Shown piece by piece: positions 60,019 through 64,000 of a stretch of 64,000 nucleotides of DNA. The stretch's first letter is position 1. Each line of letters opens with the position of its first letter. Both the position numbers and the translations under genes were made by a program. Where the stretch lies: contig NZ_CP111108.1 in assembly GCF_026314295.1 (NCBI RefSeq), positions 620,001-684,000 on the forward strand, in the 5' to 3' direction. This DNA is from Caproicibacterium sp. BJN0003. GTDB taxonomy: Bacteria > Bacillota > Clostridia > Oscillospirales > Acutalibacteraceae. The notes below the pieces were generated by a model that had not been told where the DNA came from, ran no database searches, and saw only the letters and a program-made list of their open reading frames with translations.

Positions 60019-60378
60019 TTAGGAATTTTGTAGTGCGAAAGCAGAATCATTTACTGCATCCATTAACTTGTTGAACTGAATATCTGTCCATTGTTGGGAA
60101 TGATCGGTTGCATAATCGTGTACAAGCTCATCTGCAAATGCGTCAAACTGTTTGAATATGATTTCAGCTTCATTACGCATAAGTATTTCATGTTGAGCCC
60201 AGTAAAGAGCCTCTGCCGCTGACATTTTGCTTGATGCTCTTTGCAGGTAAGCAATCGCAGCAGGTAGGTTTGTATTATCAGGCATTGCATAATCATCAGC
60301 TTGTTTAGCGTATAAGACTGCCGATCGGACAAGTTGCTTAAATGATTCAATAATTTGAATTTCAATATCCTGATCCAT
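60019..60378 (-). CDS. Hypothetical helical protein, 119 residues
   Basis: An acidic all-helical protein with two conspicuous stretches, Y-L-Q-R-A-S-S-K-M-S-A-A-E-A-L-Y-W-A-Q-H-E-I and H-D-Y-A-T-D-H-S-Q-Q-W. AAAGGAGATGAG precedes its ATG. It is the only gene on the minus strand within the small-gene block, convergent with the 55-residue gene. No family recognised. Confidence 0.7.
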   Translation of the reverse strand: MDQDIEIQIIESFKQLVRSAVLYAKQADDYAMPDNTNLPAAIAYLQRASSKMSAAEALYWAQHEILMRNEAEIIFKQFDAFADELVHDYATDHSQQWTDIQFNKLMDAVNDSAFALQNS

Positions 60379-60468
60379 TATATCTCATCTCCTTTCCACT
60401 TCTATTCTACAGCGGATGAAAATGGAAGACAAGCTGACATAATGGGTGAAAAGGAAAGAAAGTGAAAT

Positions 60469-60552
60469 ATGAAATCTTTTATGCACTTGCTAGGCTTTGT
60501 GCTTGGCGCTGTTATTACTTATTTTGTAATGATAAAAATGATGCTACCGTAA
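60469..60552 (+). CDS. Single-pass membrane peptide, 27 residues
   Basis: M-K-S-F-M-H-L-L-G-F-V-L-G-A-V-I-T-Y-F-V-M-I-K is one hydrophobic helix with a basic start. AAAGGAAAGAAAGTG precedes the ATG. Such peptides are common in phage and ICE small-gene rows. The evidence is length, ribosome site and composition only. Confidence 0.45.
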   Translation: MKSFMHLLGFVLGAVITYFVMIKMMLP

Positions 60553-60623
60553 CCAAATTAGTTAGAAAGCCAGATAATCCAATTCGGGTGACAGTGAACC
60601 ATTAAAAGAAAGAGGTCAAAAAA

Positions 60624-60842
60624 ATGACGTTATCAGAAATTGCAAAAATACCAAAACAGACCCTTACAATTGCGCAAGTCTCAGAGGTGCTTGATGCTGC
60701 TCCGCAGCTGCTAAGACTTCAAATCCGGGAAGACAAAGAAACCGGAATCAATAGTCTTGGATTTCCAACCATTGTGACCGGGACCAGAATTAAAATTCCA
60801 AAGATTCCGTTTCTGGAATTTATGGGTTGGAAAGATCCATAA
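60624..60842 (+). CDS. Small DNA-binding-like protein (excisionase-type)
   Basis: The 72 residues include L-T-I-A-Q-V-S-E-V-L-D-A-A-P-Q-L-L-R-L-Q-I-R-E-D, which fits a winged helix of the MerR/excisionase kind, followed by F-P-T-I-V-T-G-T-R-I-K-I-P-K-I-P-F-L-E-F. The latter resembles the wing and second strand of helix-turn-helix domain 17 proteins. AAAGAGGTC precedes the ATG. It may be a recombination directionality factor, but this is inference. Confidence 0.65.
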   Translation: MTLSEIAKIPKQTLTIAQVSEVLDAAPQLLRLQIREDKETGINSLGFPTIVTGTRIKIPKIPFLEFMGWKDP

Positions 60843-60934
60843 AAAAGATATTGCTGTGACTAAATTAGTTGGAAAGCCGGACAATCCGGTCTGCATAAAA
60901 ATGTAGAACGATCAAAAAGGGAGATTAGAAAAGA

Positions 60935-61063
60935 ATGATTGAAATAGAAAGTGAAAATCAGATGAAAATGAGAAAAAATCTTGAAAAAATTGTAGAACTG
61001 CTTCCCAACGTGGTGTTTGTGCTTTCCGGCATTGTGTATTACACACAGCTTGAGGGCGGATAA
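60935..61063 (+). CDS. Small hypothetical protein, 42 residues
   Basis: M-I-E-I-E-S-E-N-Q-M-K-M-R-K-N-L-E-K-I-V-E-L-L-P-N-V-V-F-V-L-S-G-I-V is an amphipathic helix leading into an apolar segment. AAGGGAGATTAG precedes it. No family recognised. Confidence 0.5.
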   Translation: MIEIESENQMKMRKNLEKIVELLPNVVFVLSGIVYYTQLEGG

Positions 61064-61100
61064 TCCGGCGGTTCTTTTACAGAGAAATGTGCGGGAACCG

Positions 61101-61162
61101 CTTGCTATTCCATGCTTTTAGAGTGATATATGTTACTACCAAATAGAAAGGTGGTAACGTTC
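61101..61162 (+). promoter_or_regulatory. Repeated promoter-like leader, copy 1, with hairpin over the ribosome site
   Basis: A 36-base block (61101-61136) recurs at 62635-62670. It contains TTGCTA and, 18 bp on, ATATAT. Behind it GTTACTACC pairs with GGTGGTAAC (61132-61156), a hairpin that includes the ribosome site of the next gene and could limit its translation. Confidence 0.55.
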
Positions 61163-61447
61163 ATGCAAAACAAAAGCTTTGAAAAAGCAGTGGAAAGTTT
61201 CATGGAACAGCGGATTGCTGACTGCGGAATGCGCGGCAGTGACAGCCTGCAGGAAGCTTATCAGCAGTTTGAGCAGGCGGTGCGCGCATTAAAATCCATG
61301 CTCACGCCCGAACAAGCAAAAGCGCTTGCGAAATTGGAGGATGCGTATTCACTGGTTGACGGTGAAACGACAAACTGCTACTACCGTGCCGGGTTTTCCG
61401 ATGCGGTGGAATTTTTACTTGGATGGAGGGATGGAAAATGGAAATAA
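61163..61447 (+). CDS. Mobile-element protein of DUF6809-like appearance
   Basis: The 94 residues are helical, with F-E-K-A-V-E-S-F-M-E-Q-R, A-L-K-S-M-L-T-P-E-Q-A-K-A-L-A-K-L-E-D and a C-terminal Y-Y-R-A-G-F-S-D-A-V-E-F-L-L-G-W. The last is like the end of small DUF6809-type proteins found in clostridial ICEs. ATG at 61163 follows AAAGGTGG. It overlaps the next gene by 10 nt. The base composition is richer in GC than the left half of the element. Confidence 0.68.
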   Translation: MQNKSFEKAVESFMEQRIADCGMRGSDSLQEAYQQFEQAVRALKSMLTPEQAKALAKLEDAYSLVDGETTNCYYRAGFSDAVEFLLGWRDGKWK

Positions 61448-62172
61448 GGTTTAATCGAACCGGCGCGGAGCGAAAAGCGCTGGTCACGGCAATCGGAGAA
61501 ATTTTAGAAATGAAACCGAAATACTGCGGAATGCCGAGCGCGTCCTATCAAATCGGTGCTTTCAATGTTGACAGGAGCGGAACGGTTTCCTTTGATGAGC
61601 GGCAATGCGGTGCTGATGCTGAAAACCTCCTCCACACCCTTGCAGACAGGGGCTTCACCGCCAAAAGGATGCCTGACACTGCCGTGGAAGCGGAGGGCAG
61701 GAACATATTCGAAAGAGCGGACGAAGCCGCAGAAAATGCGCCGCAGGGCGAAACGTCGGGGCTTACAGTGACGATTCCGAGAGAGACCCTTTCGGATACG
61801 GCCATTGAGAACCTAAAAAGAATTGTGGCTTCCAAATCCGCTTTGCTGAAAAAGGCGCTCGGAACAGACAGCCTTCGGATTGAAGTGTCTGATGAGCAGG
61901 TGTCCTTCCCTTGGTTTGCACAGACGGATGGGGATTCTGTAAAGGCATACACCCACCTTGTTGCGGCTCTTTGCGAAATGGCAATGCACGCTAAGCGTGT
62001 GACTGCCACAGAAAAGGAAACCGAAAACGAGAAGTACGCATTCCGCTGTTTTCTCCTCCGGCTGGGATTTATCGGAGCGGAATACAAGGCAGAACGAAAA
62101 ATCCTGCTGAAAAACCTCACGGGTTCCTCAGCGTTTAAGAATGGAGGTGCTGACCGTGCGCTTTCCGAGTAA
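61438..62172 (+). CDS. ICE-associated 'virulence-related' type protein
   Basis: The 244 residues start M-E-I-R-F-N-R-T-G-A-E-R-K-A-L-V-T-A-I-G-E-I-L. They contain an N-terminal domain with Y-C-G-M-P-S-A-S-Y-Q-I-G-A-F-N-V-D-R-S-G-T-V, an acidic linker, and a helical half with T-V-T-I-P-R-E-T-L-S-D-T-A-I-E-N-L. This matches a family carried by Firmicute conjugative elements and often labelled virulence-related, without known function. The start overlaps the preceding gene, with TGGAGGGATGG as ribosome site. It overlaps the next gene by 17 nt. Confidence 0.75.
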   Translation: MEIRFNRTGAERKALVTAIGEILEMKPKYCGMPSASYQIGAFNVDRSGTVSFDERQCGADAENLLHTLADRGFTAKRMPDTAVEAEGRNIFERADEAAENAPQGETSGLTVTIPRETLSDTAIENLKRIVASKSALLKKALGTDSLRIEVSDEQVSFPWFAQTDGDSVKAYTHLVAALCEMAMHAKRVTATEKETENEKYAFRCFLLRLGFIGAEYKAERKILLKNLTGSSAFKNGGADRALSE

Positions 62173-62554
62173 AGAAATTGTCGAGCGGGTGCGCAGGGAA
62201 TATCCCGCCGGCACCCGTGTGGAGCTTATTAAAATGGACGATGCGCAGGCCCCGCCCGTCGGCACAAAAGGCACGGTTATGGGCGTAGATGACACCGGCT
62301 CCCTTCTCATGCGATGGGACAATGGCAGTAGTCTGAATGTGGTTTACGGAGAGGACATTGTCCGCAGGCTGCCTGTTTTAAGCGATACGGTCAAAAAGCA
62401 GATTCTGGCCGTGCGTGACACCGGGCGGACGAATATGTTCGATGTCAACATGGTGCAGCGCATTGCGTATGACATGGAATTCTATGAACTGGTGACCTAT
62501 CTTGAGGAACATCGCCGCGAATATGCGCACTTCATGCTCACCGGAGAGGGATAA
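62156..62554 (+). CDS. DUF4314-DUF5049 fusion protein
   Basis: The 132 residues join two small domains usually found in conjugative elements. Residues about 1-72 have F-P-S-K-E-I-V-E-R-V-R-R-E-Y-P-A-G-T-R-V-E-L and G-T-K-G-T-V-M-G-V-D-D, of DUF4314 type. Residues about 77-132 have K-K-Q-I-L-A-V-R-D-T-G-R-T-N-M-F-D-V-N-M-V-Q, of DUF5049 type. GTG at 62156 is preferred because ATGGAGGTG precedes it by six bases; an ATG five codons earlier contains that site. Function unknown, but the pair is a good marker of ICE DNA. Confidence 0.78.
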   Translation: MRFPSKEIVERVRREYPAGTRVELIKMDDAQAPPVGTKGTVMGVDDTGSLLMRWDNGSSLNVVYGEDIVRRLPVLSDTVKKQILAVRDTGRTNMFDVNMVQRIAYDMEFYELVTYLEEHRREYAHFMLTGEG

Positions 62555-62708
62555 TGCTGTAACCTACACAATTTTAGTGGCGGCAAGGGGCTTCATATTC
62601 GTGTGGTTTACGGCAGAATATATCGCGTAATGGACTTGCTATTCCGGGCGTTCAGAGTGATATATGTACATGCCGAAAGGCACATAACACTTTTTCAGGG
62701 AGGAACCC
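62555..62708 (+). promoter_or_regulatory. Repeated promoter-like leader, copy 2, with tetraloop hairpin
   Basis: The block at 62635-62670 repeats 61101-61136 (TTGCTA, then ATATAT). It leads into TGCC-GAAA-GGCA (about 62671-62682), a small GNRA-type hairpin, and the ribosome site CAGGGAGG. The 80 bases before it hold nothing recognisable. Confidence 0.55.
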
Positions 62709-62876
62709 ATGATGGATTACAGGCAGATGATTCGAGAACAGCTTGGCGAAGGCTGGCGCTTTATCAAAGCATACAATGCTTTTGAAAACGGTGAGATGCG
62801 CATCATTGCGGCGGACGAAACCGGGCGGGAGCACCGCTACATTCTGGTCGACGGGAAGCTGACCGAAAAACCGTAA
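62709..62876 (+). CDS. Small mobile-element protein, 55 residues
   Basis: M-M-D-Y-R-Q-M-I-R-E-Q-L-G-E-G-W-R-F-I-K-A-Y-N-A-F-E-N-G-E-M-R-I-I-A-A-D-E is followed by H-R-Y-I-L-V-D-G-K-L, a helix plus small beta sheet. CAGGGAGGAAC precedes the ATG. It is followed by another small gene 13 bp on. No named family recognised. Confidence 0.68.
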   Translation: MMDYRQMIREQLGEGWRFIKAYNAFENGEMRIIAADETGREHRYILVDGKLTEKP

Positions 62877-62889
62877 GGAGGACTCGACC

Positions 62890-63132
62890 ATGTGGAGCGA
62901 AGGCATTATCACAGACCCGACGACGGGCAGCAAGTACAAATACTGGGTAAAACACTATGAGGAGCCGAGCGAGACGTTCGGCATCGACGGCGGCAAAATA
63001 AGCAAACTCACCATCCGCAAGTTGAACGACAGCCGCGATGTCGTGAACTACGACAGGGGCTGGGACGTGCATTGTCCCGACGAATACGAGATCAAGGCGG
63101 TATACGCCACCATACTCGAAAAGTACAACTAA
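62890..63132 (+). CDS. Small mobile-element protein, 80 residues
   Basis: The protein has W-S-E-G-I-I-T-D-P-T-T-G-S-K-Y-K-Y-W-V-K-H-Y-E-E, then F-G-I-D-G-G-K-I-S-K-L-T-I-R-K-L and Y-D-R-G-W-D-V. It is a beta-rich protein like those repeatedly found in clostridial ICE modules. AAGGAGGACTC precedes the ATG. Function unknown. Confidence 0.72.
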   Translation: MWSEGIITDPTTGSKYKYWVKHYEEPSETFGIDGGKISKLTIRKLNDSRDVVNYDRGWDVHCPDEYEIKAVYATILEKYN

Positions 63133-63200
63133 CCACAGAAACAACCGAGGACACCCCATATGGGGCTGTCTCTCGTTTCAAAATATTTTTCAAAAAGGTA

Positions 63201-63231
63201 TTTACATTGACGTTACGTCATAGTTTACAAT
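63201..63231 (+). promoter_or_regulatory. MerR-type promoter with 19-bp spacer and central dyad
   Basis: TTTACA (63201-63206) and TACAAT (63226-63231) are 19 bp apart. The perfect dyad TGACGT-T-ACGTCA (63208-63220) fills the spacer. This over-long spacer with a dyad is the classic layout of MerR-activated promoters, here just before a MerR-family gene, so autoregulation is likely. Confidence 0.85.
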
Positions 63232-63253
63232 AAGATTCAAGGAGGAAACGTCA

Positions 63254-64000
63254 ATGGAATACACCATCAACCAGCTTGCAAAACTGGCAGGCGTCAGTAC
63301 CCGGACGCTTCGCTATTATGACCAGTGCGGCCTGCTTCCGCCGAAGGCCGTGCGCTCCAACGGGTACCGGATTTACGGAGAAACGGAAGTAAACCGGCTC
63401 CAGCAGATTTTATTCTACCGGGAACTGGGCGTGGAACTGTCGGAAATCGGGCGCATTTTGGCGGAGAAGGATTTTGACGGGCTGTCCGCCCTGCAGAATC
63501 ATCTTTCCGCTCTGCGGGAGAAGCGTGTCCGGCTGGACTGCCTGATTGACAATGTTCAGAAAAGCATTTCGGCAATGAAAGGAGAAACGGAAATGACAGA
63601 CGAGGAAAAATTCGAGGGCTTTAAGGAAAAGCTGATTTTGGACAACGAGCAAAAATACGGCGAGGAAATCCGCGAAAAATACGGGGATGAAACCGTCGAT
63701 CGCTCGAACGCCAAGCTCAAGAACATGACCAAAGAGCAGTACGGCGAGCTGGAAGCCCTGACGCAGGAACTGAACCGTACCCTAAAGGCAGCCTTTGCGC
63801 AGGGCGACCCCGGAAGCGAGCTGGCGCAGAAAGCCTGCGCGCTCCACAAGAGGTGGCTTTGCTTTTACTGGGACCATTACAGCAAAGAAGCGCACATGGG
63901 CGTTGCACAGATGTATGTGGACGACCCGCGGTTCACCGCGTATTATGACGCCATCGCGCCCGGATGCGCCGTGTTCTTAAGGGACGCGGTTCGGATTTTC
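63254..64000 (+). CDS. MerR-family regulator with TipAS-like ligand domain (3' end outside window)
   Basis: The visible 249 residues start with a MerR helix-turn-helix, Y-T-I-N-Q-L-A-K-L-A-G-V-S-T-R-T-L-R-Y-Y-D, wing and dimerisation helix (about 75-115), then an acidic helical domain with M-T-K-E-Q-Y-G-E-L and H-K-R-W-L-C-F-Y-W that matches the TipAS drug-binding domain. Such regulators activate export or resistance genes on binding antibiotics or other ligands. The start follows AAGGAGGAAAC. The frame is open to the window edge, so the C-terminus is missing. GC content is clearly higher than in the left part of the window. Confidence 0.92.
   Translation, partial: MEYTINQLAKLAGVSTRTLRYYDQCGLLPPKAVRSNGYRIYGETEVNRLQQILFYRELGVELSEIGRILAEKDFDGLSALQNHLSALREKRVRLDCLIDNVQKSISAMKGETEMTDEEKFEGFKEKLILDNEQKYGEEIREKYGDETVDRSNAKLKNMTKEQYGELEALTQELNRTLKAAFAQGDPGSELAQKACALHKRWLCFYWDHYSKEAHMGVAQMYVDDPRFTAYYDAIAPGCAVFLRDAVRIF

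Overview
The window looks like a chromosomal segment of a low-to-moderate-GC anaerobic Firmicute, most likely a gut-type clostridium near the Oscillospirales/Ruminococcaceae. The grounds are strong AGGAGG ribosome sites with frequent TTG starts, a CIRCE heat-shock operator, a PerR-like regulator beside a rubredoxin-first ('reverse') rubrerythrin, HD-GYP signalling, and a dTDP-rhamnose wall-polysaccharide cluster. The taxon is an inference from gene content only; no rRNA or tRNA gene was seen.

Layout. 1-0.7 kb: end of a sugar ABC solute-binding protein. 0.75-3.2 kb: two-gene ABC exporter behind a promoter carrying twin TetR-like operators. 3.2-6.0 kb: clpB under CIRCE control. 6.1-6.4 kb: small Dabb protein. 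6.4-19.7 kb, minus strand: one operon of a two-module NRPS with terminal reductase, a 7TM histidine kinase, an HD-GYP response regulator, an acyl ligase, an acyl carrier protein and a 4'-phosphopantetheinyl transferase. Its inferred product is an N-acyl dipeptide aldehyde or derived pyrazinone. The NRPS reading frame is broken at an A-AAA-AAG heptamer inside the first adenylation domain, so it is either a -1 frameshifted gene or a single-base lesion or error.

20.1-38.7 kb, plus strand: dTDP-L-rhamnose synthesis (rfbA, D, B, C), four family-2 glycosyltransferases, a Wzx flippase and a Wzy-like polymerase, followed directly by three large secreted proteins. These share a nearly identical scaffold of 69-residue repeats but end in three different catalytic domains: C39-like peptidase, GH25 muramidase and YkuD L,D-transpeptidase. 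38.8-46.1 kb: a LacI regulator and a D-allose-type operon (ABC importer, AlsE-, AlsK- and RpiB-like enzymes) with two LacI-type operators flanking the promoter. 46.3-48.9 kb: HAD phosphatase, an unusual HTH-desulfoferrodoxin fusion, PerR/Fur and rubrerythrin. 49.3-53.5 kb: radical SAM/SPASM protein, Crp/Fnr regulator divergent from a ferredoxin-like protein, a decayed PAS-domain gene, a cupin and a small ferredoxin.

53.8 kb to the end is accessory DNA. A tyrosine integrase is split by a 1218-bp IS30-family element with a 13-bp target duplication. Next come amtB behind an antitermination-type leader, two small lipoproteins, a phage/ICE-like repressor with divergent small genes, and a GC-richer block of mobile-element genes (DUF4314/DUF5049 type). 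A MerR/TipAS regulator runs off the right edge.
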